In this document: positions 30,359 to 40,882 of the stretch, one piece after another
Layout: each line of letters starts with the position of its first letter
Numbering within the stretch: position 1 is the first letter of the stretch
NCBI GenBank assembly: GCA_947495135.1
Contig: CANLXN010000004.1
Location: forward strand, 124,001 to 188,000
Direction: 5' to 3'
DNA length: 64,000 nucleotides
Source of the DNA: an uncultured Flavobacteriaceae bacterium
GTDB taxonomy: Bacteria > Bacteroidota > Bacteroidia > Flavobacteriales > Flavobacteriaceae
Position numbers and translations under genes: made by a program
The notes under the pieces: model-generated
What the model saw: only the letters and a program-made list of their open reading frames with translations
Database searches by the model: none
Told to the model about the DNA's origin: nothing

Positions 30359-31771
30359 ATGAACACATTGAAGCGCATTCTTATCTGTATTTTATTTATT
30401 AATTCTTTTTATGGTTACACGCAAACTGACTGGTGCGGAACAAATATGCAAAATCATCCGTTTAACTATTATGACACTTCAGTAATAGATCAAAATATTC
30501 CAATTGAAACACTTCTAGGTGAGCAAAAATTTGTGCTCAAAGTTCATTTTTGGGACTTTACTGAAGACAGTGGCACAAATTTCACAGAACTTCAAGAGTC
30601 CAATATGTTAGACGTAGTTGCCGGGCTCAACCAACGTTACAATGGTTTTAATGTTTTCTTTAAAATGTCTGGAATTAGTTTAATACCGTCTTCAGAATGG
30701 GCTATCTCCGAAGATTGGGACGGCCAAGAAGGTGCTAGAATAAACTTCTTAAGAGATAATAATTATTATGTTCCTGGAAGTATTAATATGTACGCCTTTG
30801 AACAACTCCCTGGACAACTTCGAGCCTCCGCAATATTTGATTGGTTTCAAGGTAAATTCTTGGGAGTCGGATCTACAGTAGCTGATTTTGAAAACAGTTG
30901 GGTAATGAGCCATGAAGTTGGTCATGTTTTCCGTTTAAGACATACTTTTGACGAGACTATTAAAGTTGAACATGTAGACAGATTTGGCGAACCCGAATAT
31001 AATGCATTTGAAGCGGGAGATTTTATCATTGACACTTTTGCTACCCCAACTGGATTAAATGAAAATAGCAATGATTTTGATCCTATTGACTGTTTATATA
31101 CTGGAAATGCCGTTGATCCAAAGGGAAGACCATACTCAGATTATGAACCTGAGATAACAAACTATATGGGCTACAGTACTCCATGCCATTCAAGGTTTTC
31201 GCATGGCCAAATTGCCTTTATGCGAGGTGTAATTGATGTTTTAGACGATCACCCAGATGGACTTACTTTAATTACTACTTATCCAATAGAAATTCTATAT
31301 GAGCCATACAAAGGTGAATATTATGTCGTAGGACCAAGCAATAATGAACGCGCCATTTTTCAATATGGATTTGACTATGAATTTGTGGACTGCTCGCAGG
31401 CATCCGTTTACAACGAACCTTCTGCTTATAACGATATTTCATTTTGGTACGGCAATGTGATCTCTAGCTTTGACAGTGACTTTATTGGTCCAATAGTCCA
31501 TAATAACCATACTGCTATTCGAATTTTACAAGTGAACGATGCACAACCCAGAAAATGCTATAATAATTATAATCGAGCCCCGTCTGATGGAAGTGTTATA
31601 CACTTTTTAGACGGTGTGCCCAATACCAACATTACCATTACACCACAAGACAGTTTGCAAATAAATAATCCATCCATGCTAGATATTTTAGATCCTGGAC
31701 TATACAATGTGACAAAAAATTATAATGATGGCACCACAGAAGACACCATGATTCTCAAAGGAAATAACTAA
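30359..31771 (+). CDS. secreted metzincin-type zinc metalloprotease (M43-like)
   Basis: Signal peptide; SWVMSHEVGHVFRLRHTF zinc motif HExGHxxxLxH; downstream NYMGYS Met-turn. Confidence 0.82.
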   Translation: MNTLKRILICILFINSFYGYTQTDWCGTNMQNHPFNYYDTSVIDQNIPIETLLGEQKFVLKVHFWDFTEDSGTNFTELQESNMLDVVAGLNQRYNGFNVFFKMSGISLIPSSEWAISEDWDGQEGARINFLRDNNYYVPGSINMYAFEQLPGQLRASAIFDWFQGKFLGVGSTVADFENSWVMSHEVGHVFRLRHTFDETIKVEHVDRFGEPEYNAFEAGDFIIDTFATPTGLNENSNDFDPIDCLYTGNAVDPKGRPYSDYEPEITNYMGYSTPCHSRFSHGQIAFMRGVIDVLDDHPDGLTLITTYPIEILYEPYKGEYYVVGPSNNERAIFQYGFDYEFVDCSQASVYNEPSAYNDISFWYGNVISSFDSDFIGPIVHNNHTAIRILQVNDAQPRKCYNNYNRAPSDGSVIHFLDGVPNTNITITPQDSLQINNPSMLDILDPGLYNVTKNYNDGTTEDTMILKGNN

Positions 31772-31780
31772 ATTTAAAGG

Positions 31781-32752
31781 ATGAAATTTTTTTACGTAAT
31801 TTTTCTAGGTCTTTTTTTTGTCTATACAGTAGATGGACAAATTACTCTCATCCCAGATGAAAGCTTCGAATTCCGTTTGGTTATCGAAGGAATCGATACT
31901 GACGGAGTTGTGAATGGTCAAGTGTTAACTACTGATATCGCGGATGAAACTTCTCTAATTATTCCACCAATGACCATGATTACCGATTTAACCGGAATAC
32001 AAGACTTCACAAGCCTAGAAAATTTAGACATTGGGCAAGCAGAGATTGAGAATTTAGACTTAAGTCAAAACATCAATTTAAATCGATTATCATTAGCAGA
32101 TTTAAGTCTCTTCTCTTTAAACCTTGAATCAAATGTTGATCTGGAGATTCTTATATTAATGTTAAATGGACCTGGTTCAATCTACTTTAGTTCGTTATCC
32201 GACATAGATTTGAGTCAAAACATTAACCTTAGGCTAGTAAATATTGTAGCTACTGAAATTTATGACATGGACGTTTCTGCTAACACTAATCTCGAAATTT
32301 TTGAATTACACTTTATGGACAATCTATTAAATGTAAATCTCAAGAATACTAATAATAGTAACATCAACTTTCTTCGTATCGAAGATAACGCTAACCTACA
32401 GTGCGTTCAAGTAGACGATCCGCAAGGAGTTATAAATGGTGTGGATCCTCCATATGATAATTGGATCATTGAAAACGATCCCATCATCACAGACGATTGC
32501 CAATTGGGTGTGGCGGAGTATTTGAGTAATCAAGTTTCTCTAGTTCCAAACCCTACTGCTGGTAAATTGTATTTGGAGGTGGACCGTTTGGAAGTAGAAG
32601 GACTATTTCTTTACGATACCTTGGGACGTTTGGTGCTTTCTAAAACAAATGAGTTTAACAGCATGGACCTATCACAACTCCCGCAAGGATTTTACCTCCT
32701 GGAAATAGAAACAGATGAAGGGAAGCTCACTAAGAAAATTGTAAAAGAATAA
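31781..32752 (+). CDS. LRR-like T9SS sorting-domain protein, copy A
   Basis: Signal peptide, LRR-like NINLxxL repeats, C-terminal VSLVPNPTAGKLYLEVDRL...KLTKKIVKE. Confidence 0.85.
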   Translation: MKFFYVIFLGLFFVYTVDGQITLIPDESFEFRLVIEGIDTDGVVNGQVLTTDIADETSLIIPPMTMITDLTGIQDFTSLENLDIGQAEIENLDLSQNINLNRLSLADLSLFSLNLESNVDLEILILMLNGPGSIYFSSLSDIDLSQNINLRLVNIVATEIYDMDVSANTNLEIFELHFMDNLLNVNLKNTNNSNINFLRIEDNANLQCVQVDDPQGVINGVDPPYDNWIIENDPIITDDCQLGVAEYLSNQVSLVPNPTAGKLYLEVDRLEVEGLFLYDTLGRLVLSKTNEFNSMDLSQLPQGFYLLEIETDEGKLTKKIVKE

Positions 32753-32756
32753 AAAC

Positions 32757-32786
32757 AAAGCGACTCTCACAGGTCGCTTTTTTATT
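32757..32786 (+). terminator. intrinsic terminator between the two LRR paralogs
   Basis: aaAGCGACtctcacagGTCGCTttttt. Confidence 0.8.
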
Positions 32787-32813
32787 GGTATCTTAGAATA
32801 TTAGAGTTGCCTC

Positions 32814-33782
32814 ATGAAAATATTTTATCTAAGTTTTCTAAGTCTATTTTTTGTTCCTACCGTAAGCGGGCAAATTACCCTTATTCCAGATTCCTTGTTT
32901 GAGTTTCATTTGGTGAATGAGGGTATAGACACGGATGGGATCATTAATGGACAAGTATTTACTACAGATATCGAAGATGAAACCGTTTTATACCTCCCCT
33001 CTACGGGTGCCACAGACTTAACAGGATTGCAAGATTTTACAAATCTTCGAGAATTAACTATTTTTCAAATGGATATACCTGAAATTGATCTATCACAAAA
33101 TATGTTATTAGAACGACTATCGTTGGATGATTTAAGCTTAGAGAGTCTAAATATTTCAAACAATATAAATTTAATTGATTTAACCCTTTTCCTTAACAGT
33201 CCAAATGGTATGTTTTCAAGTTCAATGAATTCTTTAAACGTTACCAATAATATTCTCTTAGAAGACGTGAATATTGCTCATGTTCCATTAACTCATGTGG
33301 ATTTTTCTAATAATGTTAATTTGATCCGGTTCGGACTAAGTTTCATGCCTACGCTGCAAACCGTTAATATTAAGAATAACAATAACGAACAGATTAGTTT
33401 CTTGTTTATAGAAAACAACATCAATATAGAATGTGTCCAAGTGGACGATCCTGCCGCAGTAATAGCCGGTACAGAGCCTCCGTATGACAATTGGTTCTTT
33501 TTAAACGATCCCATCATCACAGATGATTGCCAACTGGGTGTAGCGGAGTATTTGAGTAATCAAGTTTCTCTAGTTCCAAATCCTACTGCTGGTAAATTGT
33601 ATTTAGAGGTGGAACGATTGGAAGTAGAAGGACTATTTCTTTACGATACCTTGGGACGTTTGGTGCTTTCTAAAACAAATGAGTTTAACAGCATGGACCT
33701 ATCACAACTCCCACAAGGATTCTACCTTCTGGAAATTGAAACAGACCAAGGGAAGCTCACTAAGAAAATTGTGAAAGAATAA
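32814..33782 (+). CDS. LRR-like T9SS sorting-domain protein, copy B
   Basis: Tandem paralog of 31781-32752 with near-identical C-terminal region. Confidence 0.85.
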   Translation: MKIFYLSFLSLFFVPTVSGQITLIPDSLFEFHLVNEGIDTDGIINGQVFTTDIEDETVLYLPSTGATDLTGLQDFTNLRELTIFQMDIPEIDLSQNMLLERLSLDDLSLESLNISNNINLIDLTLFLNSPNGMFSSSMNSLNVTNNILLEDVNIAHVPLTHVDFSNNVNLIRFGLSFMPTLQTVNIKNNNNEQISFLFIENNINIECVQVDDPAAVIAGTEPPYDNWFFLNDPIITDDCQLGVAEYLSNQVSLVPNPTAGKLYLEVERLEVEGLFLYDTLGRLVLSKTNEFNSMDLSQLPQGFYLLEIETDQGKLTKKIVKE

Positions 33783-33837
33783 AAAAACGGGGGTTAGTTT
33801 TTGCCGATTCGTTGTATTTCACATCACTTTTCAGCAT

Positions 33838-33873
33838 AAAAAAACCTCCCGAAAATTAAATCTCCGGAAGGTT
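33838..33873 (-). terminator. intrinsic terminator of 33893-36475
   Basis: AACCTTCCG...CGGGAGGTT plus U-tract on the minus strand. Confidence 0.75.
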
Positions 33874-33892
33874 CCAATCACTAAAACAACAA

Positions 33893-36475
33893 TTAATCTT
33901 TAATCAACTTGGCGGTATAGGTGGTATTATTTGTTCCTTTTACTTGAACAATATAGATTCCTGAAGCCAGCGAAGAAATATCTAGGTCTTGGGAATTTTG
34001 TGTCCCATCCATCTTTCTTCTAATCGCTTTTACACCGCTCATTCCTGAAACTTCTACCTCATCAATTGTATCGTTATTCAACTGAATAGTTACGTAGTTG
34101 TTTGCTGGATTTGGAGACAAGCTCAACACATTTTTCTCTAGTTCCATTTCAGAACCTGTAGATAACGGCATGTCCAATCCGTTGATAATAGCATCGATGA
34201 TCGCATCTTGCGTCTCTTGGCTCATTCCTTCGGTTTCGTTTGTTAGCGAATTGAAGGTAAGCTGATACGTGAAACCAGCATCGTAGCAGTCACATTCTGG
34301 AGCATACATTCCAATTACATATAGTTTGTTACTCACAAATGGATATCCTGGGAACGTAGATGTTAGATTCCAATTTGGACCTGGTACCGATGCAAAAGGA
34401 GGTAACATACTTCCTGAAGCGTTTCCGTAAGAGAATGTACTCCATACAACACTTACCGGGAATCCAGAACTCTCTGCAACATACCAGAAGTACTCACAGT
34501 CTCCTGCTCCGTGTAAATTATCGTCTGTAGTTGAAATGGTATTTAACGATCCTGTGATCTGGTTATTCGTTCCATCATGCTGTACCGTAATTGCAAGATC
34601 TGGATCTGTTAGTTTACCTACATAAATATCGTCTATCGCAACATCATTTCCATCTCCGTTTCCGCCTTCGTCTAATAAAATTTGAATATTCTGACTTCCA
34701 CCTGTTGCGGTAAAAGTGATATCCACTGTTTGCCAATCGCATGGGTTACTCGCAACCGTATTGATTGTTTGAGCTCCAGAAGAGGTAGTTCCAGCATTCA
34801 TAAATACCACAGGTAAAATATCGAACGTACACTGAGGCATGTTCTTGAAATTAGCACAGAACTTATAACGCTCTCCTTGCGTTAAACCGGTAAGCGTTTG
34901 TTCCCAAACAACTGAGGTACTAGCTTGCTGTGTTTTACCGTTCACTACCATAAACTGATCGTTTAAAGCATAAGTTACCGGGTCTGCACAAAAAGAATGA
35001 TCTGTTACGTTTGCACCAAAAGCTGCAGCCGTGTTAGTCACGTCATATTCACCTGGAAACGTAGTCGCTGTTTGTGTGTAGCTACTATTAAAACCTGTGT
35101 TTCCGAACTCAAAGTTTCCGTTCGCTACTAGATTTTCATCATCACAGCAGTAAGCTCCTTGGTTTCCTAAATCGGTATCTTCACAAAAACAAACATCGTT
35201 ATTAATTCCAGGACGTTCTCCGTCTTGTACTCCTCCAACTTCCTTAGAAGATCTCTGCGTTACCGTCACTACGTTTCCAGCACTGTCAATAAGATCGAAC
35301 GTAAGAACGGCCACTAAATCGTAACAACTTCCTGGCGTCTGATCTGGAAAATCTGTCGGCGCAAGTGTGAACGTATAATTAGGAGCACTAATGCTAGGCC
35401 CAGTTACTGTATTTACTAACACATTACTCTGATAGATTTCTAATGAAATATTCACATTAGTGGCTCCCCCAGATGCAGGTAATAAAAAGTCTCCTGAAAT
35501 ATTTTGAGGAAAGTTTAAACAATCTCCCTGTTCTAAGTTTAGGTCGATATCGCCTTCATTCACGTTTACACATTCTTCGCAAACATCGTCTACATAGGTA
35601 TATCCTTTATGTCCACCCGCAGAGCAATCTGAATTGATAAACATAATTACCACTTCCTGTCCAATATGGCTAGAAAGATCTAAATAGGCACATCTCCAAT
35701 CTCTGTAGTAAGTAGTTCCGCCGTTTACCGCATTGATAAATGGGTTACTCGGATTTGCTACGTCTACTATTTTGTCGATCGTTGTTCCGCTCATATCGGT
35801 TGCTTCAGCGATAAAAAATACTTCGGTTCCATTTACAGATCCGTCGCTATTAGAATGACTTCTATCCATTACAATAGAATACTGAAAATAGTATTCGGCG
35901 TTCGCTGGTGTTACGATAAAACGTTTTGCAACTCCTTCGGCTCCATAACCTGCCTGATTATTTCCCAATCGCAACGACTGGCTCCCTGTGGTTCCTGGCG
36001 CAGTTCTTTGCAATGGAAACGAAGGGGATGCCACTGAAATGATTGGATCTAATCCAGTACTCTCGATAGATGTATAATTTTGCCCAAAGGCAGTTCCCGT
36101 AAAAGGCAAGGGCAATATCCCCGGACTGGCGGAGAGGCCGTTTTCTATGGGGATGGTCGTCCCGCTATGGGTGAGACTTAGACCGGTCCAGTCTGCGTAG
36201 TCATCTTCGAAGCCACCATTTTGGCAGGGGTCTTGGCTTACGGTAATTTCGTTTAGAAGAGCGCTTATGGAAGCCGATGCTTTAAACGAATCTAAAAATT
36301 GGTTTGCAGTAAGTTCATTGAGTCTTTCATTGAACTCCTCTGATGACCAACTAAGGTCGTAATCGAAGTGAACCATTTTTCCTTGAATGTTCACTAAAGT
36401 GTCTCGCTCTTGTGAGCTTGCAATTCCTGTTAGCATTAAGAGTGCTAAAAAAAGGATGTTTGTAATTGTTTTCAT
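33893..36475 (-). CDS. T9SS type A sorting-domain secreted protein with carbohydrate/MAM-like jelly-roll regions
   Basis: Signal peptide MKTITNILFLALLMLTGIASSQ; C-terminal VLSLSPNPANNYVTIQL...YTAKLIKD; start moved from 36520. Confidence 0.87.
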   Translation of the reverse strand: MKTITNILFLALLMLTGIASSQERDTLVNIQGKMVHFDYDLSWSSEEFNERLNELTANQFLDSFKASASISALLNEITVSQDPCQNGGFEDDYADWTGLSLTHSGTTIPIENGLSASPGILPLPFTGTAFGQNYTSIESTGLDPIISVASPSFPLQRTAPGTTGSQSLRLGNNQAGYGAEGVAKRFIVTPANAEYYFQYSIVMDRSHSNSDGSVNGTEVFFIAEATDMSGTTIDKIVDVANPSNPFINAVNGGTTYYRDWRCAYLDLSSHIGQEVVIMFINSDCSAGGHKGYTYVDDVCEECVNVNEGDIDLNLEQGDCLNFPQNISGDFLLPASGGATNVNISLEIYQSNVLVNTVTGPSISAPNYTFTLAPTDFPDQTPGSCYDLVAVLTFDLIDSAGNVVTVTQRSSKEVGGVQDGERPGINNDVCFCEDTDLGNQGAYCCDDENLVANGNFEFGNTGFNSSYTQTATTFPGEYDVTNTAAAFGANVTDHSFCADPVTYALNDQFMVVNGKTQQASTSVVWEQTLTGLTQGERYKFCANFKNMPQCTFDILPVVFMNAGTTSSGAQTINTVASNPCDWQTVDITFTATGGSQNIQILLDEGGNGDGNDVAIDDIYVGKLTDPDLAITVQHDGTNNQITGSLNTISTTDDNLHGAGDCEYFWYVAESSGFPVSVVWSTFSYGNASGSMLPPFASVPGPNWNLTSTFPGYPFVSNKLYVIGMYAPECDCYDAGFTYQLTFNSLTNETEGMSQETQDAIIDAIINGLDMPLSTGSEMELEKNVLSLSPNPANNYVTIQLNNDTIDEVEVSGMSGVKAIRRKMDGTQNSQDLDISSLASGIYIVQVKGTNNTTYTAKLIKD

Positions 36476-36614
36476 AATTAAAGTGTTTTTTGGTTTATAG
36501 TTTAAATGGCAACCAATCATCTAGTTACCTTTCTTATTCACCCCTATATCCGCACCATTCATTATTGTTACCCCTGCTCTAGTAAATTTTATTTAACTTT
36601 AGTTCATCTTTACA

Positions 36615-37205
36615 GTGTTCATGGGGGAAATCAAAATACATTCCGATCAAAAATATATCGATGGATTGGTCAGCAATGACAGCCGTCTTATTGCTGAAAT
36701 CTATTCTAAGTTTGTCCCTAAAGTGGTGGGCTACATTAAAAAGAATAGCGGAGATGAGGCTGCAGCAAGGGATCTTGTGCAGGACGTGATCATGACTATT
36801 TACGATCAGGCAAAAACTAAAAATCTACAACTCAGTTGTCCGTTTGACGCCTACTTCTTTCTAATCTGTAAACGTAAATGGCTTACTGTTCTCAAAAAAA
36901 CTTCGAAGATTAGGGTAACAAACGAACCATTGTTGGGATTTGTTTCTGAGACGGTAGAAGATGAGGTGAGTGCAACAGAAAATTTTGAAGGTAGAATGGA
37001 ACTGTTTAAAGAGGTCTTCCAAAAACTGGGAGATACCTGTAAACAGATACTACAACTTTCTTTTGGAGGTATTTCGATGGACGAAGTGGCTTCACAATTA
37101 GAAATTTCTTATGCCTACGCCCGAAAAAAGAAATCACTTTGTGTGGGGCAACTCACCAAATGGGTTCAGGAATCTGCTGTGTATAATAAACTTAAAGAAA
37201 ATTAG
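36615..37205 (+). CDS. sigma-70 family (ECF-like) RNA polymerase sigma factor
   Basis: DEAAARDLVQDVIMTIYDQ region 2, CKQILQLSFGGISMDEVASQLEISYAYARKKKSLCVGQL region 4. Confidence 0.88.
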   Translation: MFMGEIKIHSDQKYIDGLVSNDSRLIAEIYSKFVPKVVGYIKKNSGDEAAARDLVQDVIMTIYDQAKTKNLQLSCPFDAYFFLICKRKWLTVLKKTSKIRVTNEPLLGFVSETVEDEVSATENFEGRMELFKEVFQKLGDTCKQILQLSFGGISMDEVASQLEISYAYARKKKSLCVGQLTKWVQESAVYNKLKEN

Positions 37206-37207
37206 TC

Positions 37208-37999
37208 ATGGCCCTAAATGAAGAAACCACCTTATTGTTTGAGAACTACCTCGAAAACCAACTTTCGGAAGCAGACAAAAATGCTTTTGAAAATCGACTC
37301 ACCACCGATGAAGAACTCGCTGCTGAGTTTGCTATTTATAAAGAGGTAAGCAATCACTTCGAGCATCAATTTTCAGAAGAAAGAGATCAATTTAAACAAA
37401 GTTTGGAAGCCGCAAGTGGTAATTTTTTTACTACTGAAAGCGATACAGAAATAGACACTCCTCAGGAACTCCCAAAAGACAAGCCTCAAGAACTCCCTAA
37501 AAAAACACCCGCCAAAGTAGTTAAATTCAAGCCTTGGCAATATGCGATGGCCGCTTCTATGATGTTGCTAGCGGGAATTTTCATGTTTCAAAACGGCAAT
37601 CCAGACCTCAACGATTACAAATACTCTGAACAAATTTCGCTAACGGAACGAAGTAGTGAAAACGCAACAATTAAAGCTGCAGAACGCAATTTCAATAACG
37701 GTTCTTATGCCGAAGCGATTGCTAACTTTGAAACGCTTTTGGAGCAAGACCCGGAAAATACAGAGCTACAATTTTACAAGGCTCTGGCACACGATGCTCT
37801 TCAAGAATACGACGAGTCTGAAGACCTCTTTGCCATCTTAGCAAGCGGTAATTCTGCCTACAAAAACAAAGCGCTCTTCTATTGGGGAATTGGTTCTTGG
37901 AAACAAGACAAAATCTCCAACGCCCGAGAAACGCTCTCCAAAATCTCAGAATCTGCGGCAGAATATAAGAAAGCTCAAAAACTAATTAAAAAGCTATAG
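37208..37999 (+). CDS. membrane anti-sigma-like protein with C-terminal TPR
   Basis: 3 nt downstream of the sigma gene; FENYLENQLSEADKNAFENRLTTDEELAAEF N-terminus, TM WQYAMAASMMLLAGIFMF, TPR YAEAIANFETLLEQDPENTELQFYKALA. Confidence 0.75.
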   Translation: MALNEETTLLFENYLENQLSEADKNAFENRLTTDEELAAEFAIYKEVSNHFEHQFSEERDQFKQSLEAASGNFFTTESDTEIDTPQELPKDKPQELPKKTPAKVVKFKPWQYAMAASMMLLAGIFMFQNGNPDLNDYKYSEQISLTERSSENATIKAAERNFNNGSYAEAIANFETLLEQDPENTELQFYKALAHDALQEYDESEDLFAILASGNSAYKNKALFYWGIGSWKQDKISNARETLSKISESAAEYKKAQKLIKKL

Positions 38000-38154
38000 G
38001 TTACTAGGCAATTATTGGTTTGTAAAATTCAGAACCTTTGGGTTTTGATGTGGCCACCGCCCTAAGCCATTTATATTCTAAGTTGCTTTTGGGATATTGA
38101 GGGAGAAATACCTGATACAATGCGTTGTACACAATTTTTGACCAAATCTTAATT

Positions 38155-38814
38155 ATGAGACATTTAATACTTCTAAACTTCATCTTAGTTTTATTTTCTT
38201 GTAAAAATGAAAACTCCGAACATATTAGGAGTAATAACTCTGGAAATGAAATTGATATTAGTTTGTCAGAAAACCAATCTGACAATGATATTTATCTTGC
38301 TGCCGGAAACTTTAATAATCAAGAAGCTAGTGGATTGAATGCAGAAGGAATTAAATATGTACGAACGTTCGATTACAATAAAGCTGAAAAAAGATTCAAA
38401 CAAGCTTTATTAATTGAGCCGGAAAACCCTATATTATTAAATAATTTAGGAAATATTTCGGACTTAAAAAATGACATAAACACTGCAATCAATTTTTATG
38501 AAAAATCTCTAATCAACTCTGATTCAACATATTTACATCCCGCTTTAAATCTCGGGGTCATTTATTACAAAACAAATAGAGATATGGAATCAATTGATTT
38601 ATTTAAACTCGTGATTTTAAAAAGTAAAGATAAGAACCAAGTAGCAACTGCTCGATTTCAACTCGCTAAATCTTATATAGAAATTAGTGAATGCGAAAAA
38701 GCGAGAACTGAATTGAAATTGGCAAAAAATATGTTGAAAGATATTCCTGAATTTAAAAATAAATTTGAATACGTGGAAGGCAAGATAGAAAACTGTGTAC
38801 AACAGGAGCTATAA
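38155..38814 (+). CDS. TPR lipoprotein
   Basis: MRHLILLNFILVLFSCKNENSE lipobox; AEKRFKQALLIEPENPILLNNLGNI TPR. Confidence 0.75.
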   Translation: MRHLILLNFILVLFSCKNENSEHIRSNNSGNEIDISLSENQSDNDIYLAAGNFNNQEASGLNAEGIKYVRTFDYNKAEKRFKQALLIEPENPILLNNLGNISDLKNDINTAINFYEKSLINSDSTYLHPALNLGVIYYKTNRDMESIDLFKLVILKSKDKNQVATARFQLAKSYIEISECEKARTELKLAKNMLKDIPEFKNKFEYVEGKIENCVQQEL

Positions 38815-38931
38815 TTAATACGAGATTAAGTGTTAAACCAAGTATGTCATATATCTAACAACAACTGTAAGTAATGGTTGCGGAAGCATACACTATCCAT
38901 TAACTACAAGCTGAAAAAACAAGTGGGTAAA

Positions 38932-39459
38932 ATGAAAAATAAGATGACAATGCTGACTATAGCATTTTTAATTCTTTTCTTGGCGAATTGCAAATCGTTG
39001 ACGTCCTTACCAATTGAAAAAGAGAAAGAAAAATATACTATTATACACCAATCTAAAGGAGATTTAAATTTCGATGGAATACCCGATTTAGCTATCCTTG
39101 CTTCAAATAACGTTGATGAAAAAGGAACAATTATTGTCTTTATAGCTGACTCGAAAGGGAATGTTTCCAAAAAGCTTGTGAATGAACATCTGACGGACGT
39201 TTTTATTGAAATGTACAATGGGTTACCTGAAATAGAAATCAAAAATGGAGAATTAATCATTTCGTATTACGGAGGAATGTGCCATAGAGAAAGCCGAAAC
39301 CTTATATTTAGTTTCAACATACAACTAAACGATTTATTTTTTAAGACCATTGAAATGGGAACACATAATGTTTGTAATGATGAAGAACCATCGGGATATG
39401 AAATTACAAATGCTGAATTAAGAAGAGTAACGTTTACGGAGTATAAAGACGAATTATAA
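38932..39459 (+). CDS. hypothetical lipoprotein
   Basis: MKNKMTMLTIAFLILFLANCKSLT; DLNFDGIPDLAIL; start moved from 38878. Confidence 0.65.
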   Translation: MKNKMTMLTIAFLILFLANCKSLTSLPIEKEKEKYTIIHQSKGDLNFDGIPDLAILASNNVDEKGTIIVFIADSKGNVSKKLVNEHLTDVFIEMYNGLPEIEIKNGELIISYYGGMCHRESRNLIFSFNIQLNDLFFKTIEMGTHNVCNDEEPSGYEITNAELRRVTFTEYKDEL

Positions 39460-39916
39460 ATAAAAAAGCCCGCGGCTTGCAATCACTGTAAACAATAAAG
39501 TAGTTGCACTTCATCAAAAACCAAAAGGCAATAAAAATGGAGATTGAACTAAAACGGTTGCCAGCAAAGAACCGATCAAAAAACCACAGTTTACCACAAA
39601 ATTACATATCTTTAAAATCCAGAACCCTTATTTCTCCCCGTTCTGTGTTTTCCCCTTTTTTTAATCCAAGGTCTAGTTGGGTTAATTTTTTAAAATGAAT
39701 TAATGATATCGAAGGCTCTTTGGGTTTTTGGTGTATGAACGTACATAAACTGTTCTTTTCCTGGATGGAAAGCGGTGTATCGTCGATAAAATAGAATGTA
39801 TAACTAGTTGTGCATAATGCGAAAATCGAGCATAAATTGAACATTTGAACTAGAAAAGCCAACGCACAAACAGCACATTTGGTTTTTTGCCAACGCTCAG
39901 AAAATATTAACTGAAT

Positions 39917-40882
39917 ATGATAAAACTACCTGAAATTGGATTGACTTTTACTGATGGAGACGAATGGGAGGAATTTTGTCAAAGTTGCTTAAAAATAAAA
40001 CATCAACATCATAATTTTAAATCTGTTCCAGCGGATTCTGGAGGAGATTATGGACTTGACGGATATAATTCAATAGGAGACGCTTACCAATGTTACTGCC
40101 CAGAAAAAGAATATACTGACAAAGAATTGTATGAACATCAAAGAGACAAAGTCACAAAAGATGTACAAAAGCTCTTCGACTATCAAGATAAACTGAGAAA
40201 AATACTTAATGGGAATAAAATTAAAATTTGGCACTTTACTACACCATTGATTAAATCAAAAGAATTATTACTTCATTGCAATACAAAAGAAAATCTAGTA
40301 AAAAGTTGGAATTTAGACTTTATCGATACTGATTTTGAAATTGGATTAAAGGATTATCAATATTTTATACCAGAAATTCCTAGTGTAATTGATTCAAGCA
40401 AATTCTTAAAACCAATTACATATCAAGAAATAGATTTCACCAGCACCGAACCAAATAATCAAACAATAGAAGATTTTAAGGCTATTTATGAAAACAACAC
40501 TTTTGTTGAAAATGGATTAAGAAAAAACGCCAAACTGTTTCCTGATAATCCAAAGAAAAACTATTCTGATAATATAGTTGGATTAACTGATTCCCAAATC
40601 AGAGATTTCATAGTTGGCGAGGATATTTTAGAAAAGTGGTCAAATTTTAATAATAAACTTTATGAGAAATTTGTTCGTGTTAGAAATTCGCTTGGAAAAA
40701 GAGTTGCAAAAGAGAGTTTAATTCCTGTAAATGATAACAGAGAAAAACTTAAAGAAATAGATATAACAGTAAAAACTTTGATTAATAAAGAGTTTCATTT
40801 TTTATCAGAATCTAACAAAGAAGAACTTACGGCTTATTTAGTTTCATTTTGGATTTTAGAATGCTCATTAGATTTTAGCTAA
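39917..40882 (+). CDS. ABC-3C-like component with N-terminal restriction-endonuclease-like domain
   Basis: N-terminal FCQSCLKIKHQHHNFKSVPADSGGDYGLDGYNSIGDAYQCYCPE resembles Mrr-like GxxGLDGxx...YQCY; helical C-terminus; first gene of a tight three-gene operon. Confidence 0.6.
   Translation: MIKLPEIGLTFTDGDEWEEFCQSCLKIKHQHHNFKSVPADSGGDYGLDGYNSIGDAYQCYCPEKEYTDKELYEHQRDKVTKDVQKLFDYQDKLRKILNGNKIKIWHFTTPLIKSKELLLHCNTKENLVKSWNLDFIDTDFEIGLKDYQYFIPEIPSVIDSSKFLKPITYQEIDFTSTEPNNQTIEDFKAIYENNTFVENGLRKNAKLFPDNPKKNYSDNIVGLTDSQIRDFIVGEDILEKWSNFNNKLYEKFVRVRNSLGKRVAKESLIPVNDNREKLKEIDITVKTLINKEFHFLSESNKEELTAYLVSFWILECSLDFS

Noticed and set aside
39602-39862. 86-aa minus-strand ORF before the ABC-3C operon
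   Set aside because: No recognisable domain, no start context, lies in a repeat-rich spacer.
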